A stretch of DNA of 64,000 nucleotides from an uncultured Bacteroides sp. (GCF_963678425.1 NZ_OY782853.1:62001-126000), one strand, 5' to 3'. Counted from the first letter of the stretch, positions 8,065 through 18,062 are shown. Program-made: numbers and translations. Notes: generated by a model not told the origin, from the letters alone.

Positions 8065-9936
8065 ATGAAAAGACTCAGTTTAAGCATTCTAAGCGTATTT
8101 CTTACTTTACTTGCTGCACAGGCACAGCAAACAGAGAAGTACTATACAAAACACCTTGAATTTCCAGAAAATGCCTCTCCGGAACAGAAAATGGAGATGG
8201 CCGCAAGGCTTGTACCCTCTAATCAACAACTTGCCTGGCAAAAGACTGAACTTACAGCTTTCCTCCATTTCGGTATCAATACCTTTACTGGCAATGAGTG
8301 GGGTAACGGAAAAGAAGACGAGAAACTCTTCAATCCTACGAAACTGGATGCTGAGCAGTGGGTGCGAAACCTGAAAGAGTGTGGATTTAAAATGGTTATT
8401 CTAACCGCAAAGCATCACGATGGTTTCTGTCTGTGGCCCACAAAAGCTACAAAACATTCTGTAGCATCATCAAACTGGAAAAATGGAAAAGGTGATGTTG
8501 TAGGTGATTTAAAAAAAGCTTGCGACAAGTACGGAATGAAATTCGGCATTTATCTATCTCCTTGGGATAGAAACGCTTCCTGCTATGGCGACTCTCAGGC
8601 ATACAATAAATTCTTTATCCAGGAACTTACGGAGCTACTGACAAATTACGGAAAAGTAAATGAAGTATGGTTTGACGGAGCAAACGGCGAAGGTCCTAAC
8701 GGGAAAAAACAAATATATGACTGGAATGCTTTTTATAACACCATTAAACGTCTGCAACCAGATGCTGTAATGGCAATTATGGGTGATGATGTTCGCTGGG
8801 TAGGCAATGAAAGCGGTATGGGCCGTGAAGCAGAATGGAGTTCCACTGCACTGGCACCTGGAATTTATGAACGTTCTGCAAATGTAAACAAGGCATTGAA
8901 AATAGACCAGCAATCGAATGATTTGGGTAGCCGTAGCATTCTAGCCAAGGCTAAAGAACTTTTCTGGTATCCTTCCGAAGTAGACGTTTCTATCCGTCCG
9001 GGATGGTTCTACCATTCAGAAGAAGACAATCAGGTAAAATCTCTTGAAAAGCTGACAACTATCTATTTCCAGTCAGTTGGATACAATTCTGTACTGTTAC
9101 TCAATATTCCTCCCGACAGAAGAGGACTGATTAATGAAAACGATGTGAAACGTCTCAAAGAGTTTGCATCCTATATCAAGCAGACATTTGCAGATAACAA
9201 AGTGATCCAGGGAAACAAACTCTGGAAGGCAGCTCCTGGATCGTCCAAAATCTACGCCCTGAAATCCGGATCAAAGATTAATACTGTGTTACTGCAGGAA
9301 GATATTTCTAAAGGTCAGCGAATTGAATCGTTTGTCATAGAGGTTTTCAATAAGAATAAATGGAGAGAGGTAGCCCGCGGAAAAACGGTAGGATATAAAC
9401 AACTTGCACGCTTCCCCGCCTGCACTGCCAATAAAATCAGAATTACCATTAAGGAAAGCCGCCTTGAAGCTAATGTGCGCAATGTAGGAGCCTATTATGC
9501 TAAACCGATCTCAGAGAATACAGAAAATTTAAAGCTGACTGATGTTTCTCAGAAAGAATGGAAAACCACCCCAGCCGATGCTTCAGCAGCAATTGATAAC
9601 AATACAAGTACCTTCTGGAAGAGCAAAGATCTCTCTCCACTGGTGATTGACCTGTGAGAAACAACCAGAATCAAAGGATTTACCTATGCTCCGGTTGAAG
9701 GTGAAAACAAATCTGGAACAATCTATACTTATCAGTTCTATGTAAGTGCTGACGGTAAAAACTGGGAGAAATGCACATGCAGCGGAGAATTCAGTAACAT
9801 CATGCATAATCCGATTCCACAGTTTGTACATTTCGGAGAGGAATACAATGCCCGTTACCTGAAACTCGTTCCGCTGAGCGAGATCGGTGGCAAACAGTTT
9901 ATAACCATTTCTGAACTGGGAGTACTGAATAAATAA
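8065..9936 (+). pseudogene. Alpha-L-fucosidase (GH29) interrupted by an in-frame TGA
   Basis: Secreted GH29 exo-fucosidase with signal peptide MKRLSLSILSVFLTLLAAQAQ. The catalytic domain is complete and includes the family nucleophile region EVWFDGANGEG and KHHDGFCLW. The frame stops at TGA 9655-9657, inside the C-terminal F5/8-type (discoidin, CBM32-like) domain. It then continues in the same frame for 92 more codons to TAA 9934-9936, with convincing domain sequence (RIKGFTYAPVEGE, YQFYVSADGKNWE, ARYLKLVPL). Homologous domains usually read I-D-L-G-E/K-T here, so a GGA-to-TGA change is likely. The 530-residue product may still be active but lacks a folded binding domain. A sequencing error cannot be excluded. 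Confidence 0.85.
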
Positions 9937-9961
9937 ACAAATATCTTTTATAGCAATATAC

Positions 9962-10004
9962 ACCTGTATCAACGGTTAAGAAGAACCTTGGTACAGGTAT
10001 TTTT
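9962..10004 (+). terminator. Terminator after the fucosidase gene
   Basis: ACCTGTA...TACAGGT with an inner GGTT/AACC stem is followed by ATTTTTG. It lies 26 bases beyond the end of the GH29 frame, supporting 9936 as the original gene end. Confidence 0.75.
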
Positions 10005-10051
10005 GTTACATAAAAAAAATCACTGTATACAGCAATGGTAAACTATTTTAT

Positions 10052-10059
10052 TACCTTTG
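10052..10059 (+). promoter_or_regulatory. -7 box (TACCTTTG) of the HAD hydrolase gene
   Basis: TACCTTTG lies 20 bases before the ATG at 10080, giving a very short leader. Confidence 0.6.
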
Positions 10060-10079
10060 CTGAATAACCGAAAAGAACT

Positions 10080-10949
10080 ATGAGCAAAAAAGAAAAACCC
10101 ATTGTGGCATTAATATACGACTTCGACGGTACCCTTTCGCCGGGAAATATGCAGGAGTACGCTTTTATTCAGGCAATAGGCAAGAATAAGGATGAATTCT
10201 GGAAAGAAAATAAAGAACTAGCTGAATCGCAGGATGCCGATCAGATTCTGACTTATATGCTTTTAATGCTTCAGAAAGCACAGGCAAATGGCATTTCACT
10301 GAAGAAAGAGAGCTTCCAGAAGTTCGGAGAATCTGTTGAACTGTTCAACGGTGTGGAGAAATGGTTTGATCGTATCAATGAATATGGGAAAAAGAAAGGA
10401 GTAACCATAGAGCACTATATCAATTCTTCGGGGCTCAAAGAGATGATTGAAGGTACCAAAGTTGGAAAAAAGTTTAATCAGATATTTGCTTCTTCTTATC
10501 TATATACCGTGGACGGTATTGCTCAGTGGCCTGCAATTGCTGTAAACTTCACCAACAAGACTCAGTTCCTATTTAAAATAAACAAGGGCATCACAAGTGC
10601 GAACGATACAAAGAAGATCAATGAGTTTATCAATGAATCGGACCGGCGCATTCCTTTCAATCACATGATTTATTTCGGAGACGGAGCTACTGATATTCCT
10701 TGCATGAAACTGGTAAAACAGCAAGGTGGTCATTCCATTGCTGTATATCCACCAAGAAAGAATAAGGAAGTGGCTGAAAAACTGATTACTGAAAACCGGG
10801 TTAACTTTGTATGCCCTGCTGATTACTCTGAAGACAAAGAAATAGATGTTGTTGTAAAAACTATCATCGACAAAATTAAAGCCGATTCAGATTTCAATGA
10901 ACTGATGAAACTGCACAAAGAAAAAGCCGGAAAAACACAAAATAAGTAA
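10080..10949 (+). CDS. HAD-superfamily phosphatase (HAD-IB-like)
   Basis: A 289-residue cytoplasmic hydrolase. Motif I is D14-F-D16-G-T at the N-terminus, with D14 as the expected phospho-acceptor. The C-terminal motif IV is IYFGDGATDIPCM with the Mg-binding Asp pair. An alpha-helical cap of ~100 residues follows motif I, as in the phosphoserine-phosphatase-like HAD-IB group. The substrate cannot be predicted. The basic tail (KAGKTQNK) is typical of Bacteroides members. It is a single-gene unit with its own promoter. Confidence 0.82.
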   Translation: MSKKEKPIVALIYDFDGTLSPGNMQEYAFIQAIGKNKDEFWKENKELAESQDADQILTYMLLMLQKAQANGISLKKESFQKFGESVELFNGVEKWFDRINEYGKKKGVTIEHYINSSGLKEMIEGTKVGKKFNQIFASSYLYTVDGIAQWPAIAVNFTNKTQFLFKINKGITSANDTKKINEFINESDRRIPFNHMIYFGDGATDIPCMKLVKQQGGHSIAVYPPRKNKEVAEKLITENRVNFVCPADYSEDKEIDVVVKTIIDKIKADSDFNELMKLHKEKAGKTQNK

Positions 10950-10965
10950 GCCAGAAAAACACTTA

Positions 10966-11360
10966 TTTATACGCCCTCGGCTTTTGCCTTGCATAAACTG
11001 ATTATCAAACAGTTAAATACAAAAAAAAAAAATACCTTGATAAAAACTTCTAAGAATAAATGGTTCATTTTTGGCAGCAACTTTCACAATTTTCTTTCTA
11101 TTGTTTACTAATTCAACTATTAAATAATCATTAATATATTAGTTATTAGATTCTTAAGATAAAAGTTATATCCCAATAAATTTATGGGATTGCTTTTACA
11201 AATTGTTCGTTATAAATATTTAAGCAACTGATTATCAGCGATGTTATTTTCACCGAAAACACCCGATTATGTTTTTTGAAAATTATTAGGAGTTTCGTTC
11301 AGGCTTATTTTCCTAATATTTTTATTTATTGGAGTTTGAATTTTATTTATTGCTGAATGA
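10966..11360. repeat. Diverged intergenic repeat, copy A (left of amt module 1)
   Basis: This gene-free stretch shares its two ends and overall plan with 14843-15325. Both open with TTTATACSCC, then a Gly/Pro-codon-like GC patch, an ACTGATTAT motif, ATACCT and a TTTTGGCAG stretch. Both close with an imperfect palindrome and TTTTTATTTATTGGAG. Similarity is judged by eye at perhaps 60-70% at the ends, less in the middle. No reading frame was seen. The remainder of the 10950-11625 gap holds only a terminator. Confidence 0.5.
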
Positions 11361-11519
11361 ATAAGAATTTGACGACCTATTAATAGCCCTATTAGAATCA
11401 ACAAAACTAAAAAAGCATACGATTTGTTTTATGTAGTTTCACAGTGTATTGCTCTTGCTTTAAATGTTTATAATCTGATTTCTTTTGGAATTTAGCATAT
11501 AGTCAATTGATTATGACGT

Positions 11520-11560
11520 AAAAAACCGTCTCAACCAATATAATTGAAACGGTTTTTTTA
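11520..11560. terminator. Bidirectional terminator downstream of amt1
   Basis: AAAAAACCGT and ACGGTTTTTT form a stem with inner CTCAA/TTGA pairing. On the minus strand it ends in a T-run about 65 bases beyond the ammonium transporter stop codon. Confidence 0.75.
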
Positions 11561-11625
11561 TTAAGTGTTGAATTTAAAATATTGATTTAAAGGAATATCA
11601 GAATCTTTTTTCAAAGATTACAGAA

Positions 11626-13158
11626 TCAATAATATGCTTTTGATCCGTGTTCAAATACATCAATACCACCTTCACTTGTTTCACCGTGAGGTTCGATGCG
11701 TAATTTCCATGGATATGGTAATTTGGCAACAATCAGCATCACTACCATTGCAACAGCGAATGTGACTATCGTTACAATTGCACTACCTACCGCTTGTGCT
11801 TCGAGTACACTTAATCCTCCGCCATAAAACAGGCCAGTTACAGGAGCTGTATTGTCGGCTCCCATCGCTCCGGTTGCGCCAAATTGCCCCGTTGCAAATA
11901 AACCAAGAGATAATGTTCCCCAAATGCCGTTTAAACCATGAACTGAAACAGCACCAACAGGATCATCAATACGAAGATATTCTAAAAGATAAATGCCTCC
12001 GAATACTACAAAACCAGCTACAAGCCCAATTATTGCCGAACCAAACGGTGAAACCCAATAGCAAGGACATGTAATTGCAACCAATCCACCAAGTAATCCG
12101 TTCACCGAGAAACTTGTATCAAATTTACCTTTTGTAAGTCCGAAAAAGTAAGCTAATATCATGGCTCCAAAAGTACCTGTACAAGCTGCAATTGTTGTAT
12201 TGGCAGCAACGCGGCCGATTCCATCATAATCCATTGCTGAAAGTGTACTTCCCGGGTTAAAGCCGTACCAGCCAAACCAAAGTAGAAAGGCTCCGAGAGT
12301 TGCCAATGGTAAACTATGAGGAGCTGGCAATCCACCTTTATCTTTGTCATCGCGCAAAAACACACGACCGATACGGGGACCAAGAACAATTGCACCGGCT
12401 AATGAAATAACACCACCAATTGTATGAACCACTGTTGAACCAGCGAAGTCACGGAAACATTGTCCTAAAGTAGGCAAAAAATGACCAGGAGTTCCCATTA
12501 ATGCTAAGAATCCGTCAGGCCCCCAGGCCCAGTGACCAATAACAGGATAAATAAAACCGGTAACACAAATACTGTAGAGAATATCACCTTTGAAACTGGT
12601 ACGTCCGATCATTGCACCAGAAGTAATGGTTGATGCGGTGTCGGCAAAGGCAAATTGGAAAATCCAGTGTGCTAAAATTGCAATACCTGTCGTTCCATAA
12701 GTTGCAGGCATTCCTTGAAGGAAGAACCAGTGGTATCCTATAAATCCGTTACCGCTACTAAACATAAATGCATATCCGATAGCCCAGAAAAAGACTCCAC
12801 AAATAGCTGTATCCAGAATACATTCAATTAAAACATTGACAGTTTCCCTTTTTCTGGCAAAACCAGCTTCCAGCATAACGAAACCTGCTTGCATACCAAA
12901 CACCAGTGCTGCTGCAACAAGCACCCAAGCCGTGTTTAAAGAATTTATTACGGCAGTTTCATGTGCAGTATAAACTTCAGCAGCATTGGCTGATAACCCA
13001 ATTAACCCGGGAAGCATTATCATGGCTGCTATTACCATACCCATACCTATTATCTTCCCTGAAAAAACAGCAAAAAACAGTTTTATCTTTTCAGACCGAC
13101 TCATTGTCACTCTTAGACTAAATGACGTCTCTTTTCTAAGTATTTTACTTAATATCAT
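11626..13158 (-). CDS. amt: Ammonium transporter Amt (module 1)
   Basis: Inner-membrane NH4+/NH3 channel of the Amt/Mep/Rh family. It has about eleven hydrophobic segments after an N-terminal extension. It carries the pore-lining features DFAGSTVVH (first twin-His region) and VHGLNGIWG (second twin-His region), plus FGWYGFNPGS. An alternative start is the Met at 13104 (MSRSEKIK), which would remove 18 residues; the longer form has no better ribosome site. It is the last gene of an OMP-glnK-amt unit on the minus strand, lying 54 bp after glnK. PII proteins normally block Amt when nitrogen is plentiful. Confidence 0.93.
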   Translation of the reverse strand: MILSKILRKETSFSLRVTMSRSEKIKLFFAVFSGKIIGMGMVIAAMIMLPGLIGLSANAAEVYTAHETAVINSLNTAWVLVAAALVFGMQAGFVMLEAGFARKRETVNVLIECILDTAICGVFFWAIGYAFMFSSGNGFIGYHWFFLQGMPATYGTTGIAILAHWIFQFAFADTASTITSGAMIGRTSFKGDILYSICVTGFIYPVIGHWAWGPDGFLALMGTPGHFLPTLGQCFRDFAGSTVVHTIGGVISLAGAIVLGPRIGRVFLRDDKDKGGLPAPHSLPLATLGAFLLWFGWYGFNPGSTLSAMDYDGIGRVAANTTIAACTGTFGAMILAYFFGLTKGKFDTSFSVNGLLGGLVAITCPCYWVSPFGSAIIGLVAGFVVFGGIYLLEYLRIDDPVGAVSVHGLNGIWGTLSLGLFATGQFGATGAMGADNTAPVTGLFYGGGLSVLEAQAVGSAIVTIVTFAVAMVVMLIVAKLPYPWKLRIEPHGETSEGGIDVFEHGSKAYY

Positions 13159-13212
13159 AGTTCATTTTTTAAATTAATAGAATTTTGTCGCTAAATGAAT
13201 CTTTTAAATCTT

Positions 13213-13560
13213 TTACTTTGAGTATAATGATTCATCTCCACTTTCACGTGTACGGATTCTCCAGGATTCTTCAATTGGGGAAACAAATATTTTACCATCT
13301 CCTATTTGTCCCGTATAGGCAACATCGAGTAAACAATCAACTGTTTTTCTGACATTTTCGTCACGAACCACAATCGTTAATAATCTGCGGGGGATTAATG
13401 CAGTGCTGCCATGTTCTCCACGATAAGTACGCTGGAGATTCTTTTCATTTCCAACACCTGTAGCTTCCCAAAACGAGAAAAATTCAATTCCAATTTTGTT
13501 AAGGGCATCCTTTACTTCTTCAAATTTTGAAGTACGAATAATTGCTTCAATCTTTTTCAT
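13213..13560 (-). CDS. glnK: PII nitrogen regulatory protein GlnK (module 1), atypical T-loop
   Basis: A 115-residue PII protein beginning MKKIEAIIR, with the C-terminal signature GDGKIFVSPIEESWRIRTRE. In this family it senses ATP/ADP and 2-oxoglutarate and docks on the neighbouring Amt trimer. Its T-loop reads T-Y46-R-G-E-H-G-S: Y46 is present, but the position equivalent to Tyr51 of E. coli PII, the uridylylation site, is Gly. It therefore probably is not uridylylated there. It lies 12 bp after the outer-membrane gene and just ahead of amt1. The second copy at 18107-18460 keeps a Tyr at that position. Confidence 0.92.
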   Translation of the reverse strand: MKKIEAIIRTSKFEEVKDALNKIGIEFFSFWEATGVGNEKNLQRTYRGEHGSTALIPRRLLTIVVRDENVRKTVDCLLDVAYTGQIGDGKIFVSPIEESWRIRTRESGDESLYSK

Positions 13561-13572
13561 ATTACATTATTT

Positions 13573-14307
13573 TTAAAAACTTATACCAAATACCATGTAA
13601 GCTTTTTGTGATTCCGGGTTAACAGCTATTTTTGCAAAAGCAGGAAAACTAAATGAATCCGTAACTTTTACAGTTTTTTTTGCTGTTAATCCTATATTCA
13701 CTATTGCTAATTTATCTGTTTTTGTAGTGTATGCACCATCCCAAGGGGTACAACCTATTTCTGCTTTCATGTCCAAACCGCCCAATGTAAAAGGAGCTGC
13801 AGCCTCAATGTAAGAAGAATAGGCTCGCTTTCCGTCTTTCTTTTTATAGTAGTCCTGTCCCGCAAAGTTGGTGTACCAGTTAAGGGAAAACAAACCAAAA
13901 TTGTACCCAATATTTCCTTCGAAGACGTGTGAACTTTCAGCTGAATGTGCTCCATAACTGAAATATTTTGCATTTGCTTCACTGCTTCCTGGGGTCTTAT
14001 TGAAAGAATAGTCGGTAACTCCGATGTTTACTTTTCCAATTGTGTACGCAGCAGTAAGATCAAACTCTTTCGTATCCTTCTCATCCAGTCCCACATTGCC
14101 CCATGCTGATAGTGCAAAATTACCCTTGGTAATACCTAAACTTGGCTGTACGCTGATTCCTCCAAGATCTTCACCTCTCCAGTAGTAACCACTTACAGCA
14201 TCTGCTCCTACTGTTACTTTTGTGTCATTTTGTGCATTTATACCTGCAGGAAATAAAAGAGTAACACAGCTTACAATCATTGCTAAATTTTTCTTACGTT
14301 TTTTCAT
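13573..14307 (-). CDS. Outer-membrane beta-barrel protein of the ammonium module
   Basis: A 244-residue protein with signal peptide (residues 1-25, ending PAGINAQ), alternating amphipathic strands and a C-terminal phenylalanine (FGISF), all typical of an outer-membrane beta-barrel. It is the first gene of the OMP-glnK-amt unit, 12 bp ahead of glnK, so it may admit ammonium or a small nitrogen compound through the outer membrane. No named family can be given with confidence. A truncated paralog occupies the same place in module 2 (18496-18657), sharing the GAD-VSG-YWR and LGG motif spacing. Confidence 0.75.
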   Translation of the reverse strand: MKKRKKNLAMIVSCVTLLFPAGINAQNDTKVTVGADAVSGYYWRGEDLGGISVQPSLGITKGNFALSAWGNVGLDEKDTKEFDLTAAYTIGKVNIGVTDYSFNKTPGSSEANAKYFSYGAHSAESSHVFEGNIGYNFGLFSLNWYTNFAGQDYYKKKDGKRAYSSYIEAAAPFTLGGLDMKAEIGCTPWDGAYTTKTDKLAIVNIGLTAKKTVKVTDSFSFPAFAKIAVNPESQKAYMVFGISF

Positions 14308-14842
14308 TATTCTTTAGAATTTATAGTTTGTAAAATAACATATTTATTTCTTCTGAAAAATCAAGATCAAGCTTATGATATTCAAGTCATTTTTAATATT
14401 ACATTTTGATACCAATTTACATGATTTGATTATCGTATTCATTTTTATTTTCACAAAGAAAGATCATTTTGACATACTATCAAAGCTTTTAGTTTACAAA
14501 ATAACATTCATAATACACCAACTATTCATTTTAATTTAAAATAGATAGATATATAACCAAATTGTTACTCTTTAGACTGTTTATCTGATAAAATAAAAGT
14601 TACAATTCTGATTCAATAAAATTATTGGAAACTAAAAACAGATCGTATAAAATAAATTGAGCTAATCTATTAGCATATTAGATCAATAATATCACTGGGA
14701 CATGCAAAACAAGACTGAGCATAAGGTCGCTCATGCAGTCACTCTCGCTGTAAGCGATTAACAAGGAAGTTGCAAAACTGGCCTGAATAAGACTGATTTA
14801 TTAAAAGGATTAAGGACGTTGGATGTATATTCTCTCTATATA
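14308..14842. other. AT-rich intergenic stretch upstream of amt module 1
   Basis: No reading frame or clear -7 box was found. Around 14715-14760 are two small stem-forming pairs, TGAGC/GCTCA and TCGCT-GTA-AGCGA. These could belong to a leader or a small RNA that ends at the terminator at 14934-14961. Confidence 0.3.
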
Positions 14843-15325
14843 TTTATACCCCTACGATTTTTACCTGGCAGATACTGATTATTAGATAGTTATCATTAAA
14901 GAATAAAATACCTGGACAAATAATTCAGTTATAAACTGCCTTTATTTTGGCAGTTTTTTTTGCATTCTATTGCCTGTTGTCCATTGTATTTATGATTGCT
15001 ATCATCATTAAACTACTTATTATAAAGCATTTTAAACAAATATCTGTTATAATTATTTAGTGGGTGTACTTTTATAAATTAATAATTCATTGTCATTGCA
15101 AACTAATGTCTGAATGTTCTGAAATCCTTTGCTAGAAGGACTTAAACGTTTTGACACATTTTGAAAACGTCAAGGCTTATTCTTCAATATCCCTTAAGGC
15201 TTTCAATGGAACTATTCGGCATATTTTCTTAATCGCTTTTTTTAGAAAATAATTGGTGAATAAATCTAAGCGATATACCAATTATTTTTATTTATTGGAG
15301 AATAAAATCAAATAATTCAGCAATT
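14843..15325. repeat. Diverged intergenic repeat, copy B (right of amt module 1)
   Basis: This is the partner of copy A (10966-11360), in the same orientation. It ends with a palindrome, AAAATAATTGGT at 15246-15257 and ACCAATTATTTT at 15277-15288, then TTTTTATTTATTGGAG. A plus-strand terminator-like hairpin lies inside at 14934-14961. The two copies flank amt module 1. No coding capacity was seen, and nothing else is evident up to 15644. Confidence 0.5.
14934..14961 (+). terminator. Orphan plus-strand terminator
   Basis: AACTGCC-TTTATTTT-GGCAGTT followed by six further T's is a textbook intrinsic terminator, yet no plus-strand gene precedes it for several kilobases. An unannotated small RNA starting between 14700 and 14930 is one explanation. 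The GGCAG half is also present in repeat copy A without its partner. Confidence 0.6.
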
Positions 15326-15644
15326 ATCCGTTTTTTTCAGAATACAAACAAGTATAAAGGGATTCCACGGAAACAACATCAAAATAATCAGGGATTCCTA
15401 ACGGGAGAAGCAGAGGCAGTAAGGATTGTCTTTCTTCTTTTTTCAAAATGCAAAAATAAACTCTAAATTAGTATTCCTCAGGAATATTGACTGAGCCCTG
15501 ATCACCCCTGGGCGGAAGCACAATTATTACTGTTAAGAGTCAAGTAAAACCACAAACACACAACTCCAAAATTAAAGCCATCTGATTGATGATAGACTTT
15601 CTTGTAATTTTACTTTTTATGAGATACAAATGCTTTTATACCAA

Positions 15645-16400
15645 TTACTCTATTTGATTAACCTTTCCCATCCTCCCTTTGATTATTGACCAGCTATCCG
15701 TAATAAGAAAGCTCTCCTCCATTTCATCAATCATTTCCACGAACTTTGAGAAAGGAATAGAGAACGTAAACAGATCACTTTTTACAAATTTACGGGCCGA
15801 CGGATCAAAGAGTCCAAGTACTGCTCTCTTTGTTCCATTAAGTTCTTCCTGATAAGGATGATAAACTATTGAGGCGCAACCAGCTCCAAAAGGAGTAATC
15901 ACAGCATCAGATGCAGCATTATTGAAACAGGTCAGCGTAAATAAGCCTGAAATAACATCTGGAGTGGCAAAAAAGATAACCGCCTGCGGGGCATCCTCTT
16001 CATTGAGTCTATCCCAACGTTTGAATATAATATTTTTTTTCACAGAAATAAAGGGCAGGTGTTTCATACACTCGGTCACTAGTTCCGGCGTGCGCTTATA
16101 ACGTTCACCCTCACCAGCCTCATCATGAGACAGGAAGCATTCAAATCCGGGGAACAAAGTATGAGAAAATCCCAGATAACGCTTTCCTCCACGGCAATTA
16201 ACAGATTCATCCTGCATACACACAGAGTCTCCTCTTCTGACCTTTGTCAGCTGAGCAAATATACAGTGGTGTCCCTCAAAGAGTTTTTCTTTTTCAATTC
16301 CCATTGTATCATCTGAATACTGAAATGTTATAGGTAACTCTGCATTGGGAAAATATTTTCGCCAATGTGATATAAACTTATCTCTTAATTCTTTGTTCAT
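15645..16400 (-). CDS. DUF169 family protein
   Basis: A 251-residue cytoplasmic protein of the DUF169 (COG2043) family, recognised by the pattern of conserved Cys/Gly segments (CIFAQL, NCRGGKRYLGF, FGAGCASIVYHPYQEE) and a C-terminal hydrophobic core. The cysteines at CMQDESVNC and GCAS could bind a metal or cluster. The function of the family is unknown. It stands between the two ammonium modules on the same strand but has separate flanks and no shared promoter, so any link to nitrogen uptake is only positional. Confidence 0.78.
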   Translation of the reverse strand: MNKELRDKFISHWRKYFPNAELPITFQYSDDTMGIEKEKLFEGHHCIFAQLTKVRRGDSVCMQDESVNCRGGKRYLGFSHTLFPGFECFLSHDEAGEGERYKRTPELVTECMKHLPFISVKKNIIFKRWDRLNEEDAPQAVIFFATPDVISGLFTLTCFNNAASDAVITPFGAGCASIVYHPYQEELNGTKRAVLGLFDPSARKFVKSDLFTFSIPFSKFVEMIDEMEESFLITDSWSIIKGRMGKVNQIE

Positions 16401-16555
16401 AGTGTCTTCAAAATTAATTTTTCAGTCAACTAAATTCACATATCTTTTTAACCACTTATAAATGATTTATGTTCGCAAGATAACATGTATTTTTTGTTTA
16501 TTAGCCATTATTGCATAAAGCACTCTTTTGTTTTCAATACTGATTAATACATGTC

Positions 16556-16587
16556 AAAAAGGCACCTCTTCACAGAGATGCCTTTTA
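16556..16587 (-). terminator. Terminator of amt module 2
   Basis: On the minus strand AAAAGGCATCTC and GAGGTGCCTTTTT form a strong stem with a 6-base loop. It ends in a T-run about 50 bases after the amt2 stop codon. Confidence 0.85.
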
Positions 16588-16634
16588 TCAAAAAGCAATA
16601 ATTTACCTTAAATGTACCAACAACCTATTAATTT

Positions 16635-18062
16635 TTATTCTTCTTCATCATAAGCTATTTCTCCGTGTTGAGAAATATCAAGACCTACTGATTCTTCTTC
16701 TTTTGTCACTCTAAGTCCTATTGTCTTATTTACAATATAGAATAAGATAATAGTAAGTACAGCGCTATATACTATTGTAGCCAATGTTACTAAAATCTGC
16801 ACCCATAGTTGATGCCAGTTACCATACAAAGCACCTTGTGCACCACCGTCACCTGTAACTACACGGGTAGCAAATACACCTGTAAGGATAGAACCAATAA
16901 TACCACCAACACCATGTACGCCGAATGCATCAAGTGTATCATCATATTTTAATTTTGGTTTCACATAAGCAACCATTATAAAACAGATTATAGGAGTGAT
17001 CAATCCAATAAAGAATGCTCCAAGGACATCGCAGCTTCCTGCCGCAGGAGTAATTGCAACAAGACCACCTACAGCACCGGTGCAAAAACCAACAACTGTT
17101 GGCTTCTTATTTATGGTCCATTCTAAAGTCATCCATACAATTGCAGAAACACATGCAGCAAAGTGAGTTACAAGGAAAGCATTGGCAGATAAGCCATCTG
17201 CCGCCAATCCGCTTCCAGCATTAAACCCAATCCAACCTAACCATAAAAGAGCTGTACCAATGAATACAAAAGGAGTACTATTTGGAGTCAGTACAGATTC
17301 TCTTGCTTTATATCCTTTTCTGCAACCTAGCATAATCGCCATTACAAGAGCAGAAATACCTGCGTTAATATGAACGACAGTTCCACCGGCAAAGTCTAAA
17401 GCTCCCATCTTTTGCATCCATCCACCGCCCCATACCCAGTGGGCCATAGGGTTGTAAACAATAACTGACCAAAGAATTGCAAATACCAGAAAGCCTTTGA
17501 ATTTAATTCTTTCAGCAAATGCGCCAATGATAAGAGCCGGAGTAATCACAGCGAACATACATTGATACAAAGCAAACAATGTCTCAGGAATATTTCCTGT
17601 TGTTAATGACTTAATAGAAATGCCGTGCAAAAACACTTTATCAAATCCACCTATAATAAAACTTAACGGATTACCTGATACTGCAAAACTAGTGCCAAAT
17701 ACCCAACTATATCCAAATGCAATCCAGATTATGCTTATTACACCTGTAAGAATAAGACATTGCATTAGAACGCTAAGTATATTTTTTTTTCGTACCAGTC
17801 CACCATAAAAAAGAGCTAACCCCGGAATAGTCATTAACAATACCAGAATGGTTGCAACCATCATCCAGGCAGTATTTCCCGAGTCTAAAGTAGCTACAGC
17901 TTTTGTAGCAACTACAGGTGAAGCAGTAGCGGCCACTGCTTGTGCAGCCATTGTTGTATCTGCAACAGCTGTGATTACTGAATCCTGCGCAATTACAGAT
18001 GAATGAACACCTAAAAACAATAAAAGAAAAAATACTATGTATTTAACTAACCTTCGTTTCAT
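16635..18062 (-). CDS. amt: Ammonium transporter Amt (module 2)
   Basis: A second Amt-family ammonium channel, 475 residues, clearly different from the first. It starts with a cleavable-looking signal sequence (to ~residue 25, VHSSVIAQ) and an Ala/Thr/Val-rich stretch before the first membrane helix. That helix contains LALFYGGLVRKKN, the classical Amt signature absent in this form from amt1. Other motifs are FAGGTVVHINAG (first twin-His) and FGVHGVGGIIG (second). The tail (EEESVGLDISQHGEIAYDEEE) is acidic. It lies 44 bp downstream of its own PII gene. It is closer to classical AmtB, whereas amt1 belongs to another branch. Confidence 0.94.
   Translation of the reverse strand: MKRRLVKYIVFFLLLFLGVHSSVIAQDSVITAVADTTMAAQAVAATASPVVATKAVATLDSGNTAWMMVATILVLLMTIPGLALFYGGLVRKKNILSVLMQCLILTGVISIIWIAFGYSWVFGTSFAVSGNPLSFIIGGFDKVFLHGISIKSLTTGNIPETLFALYQCMFAVITPALIIGAFAERIKFKGFLVFAILWSVIVYNPMAHWVWGGGWMQKMGALDFAGGTVVHINAGISALVMAIMLGCRKGYKARESVLTPNSTPFVFIGTALLWLGWIGFNAGSGLAADGLSANAFLVTHFAACVSAIVWMTLEWTINKKPTVVGFCTGAVGGLVAITPAAGSCDVLGAFFIGLITPIICFIMVAYVKPKLKYDDTLDAFGVHGVGGIIGSILTGVFATRVVTGDGGAQGALYGNWHQLWVQILVTLATIVYSAVLTIILFYIVNKTIGLRVTKEEESVGLDISQHGEIAYDEEE

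Noticed and set aside
9655..9657. TGA as a selenocysteine codon in the fucosidase
   Set aside because: The position is a Gly in homologous discoidin domains, is far from the active site, and GH29 enzymes are not selenoproteins. A point mutation is simpler.
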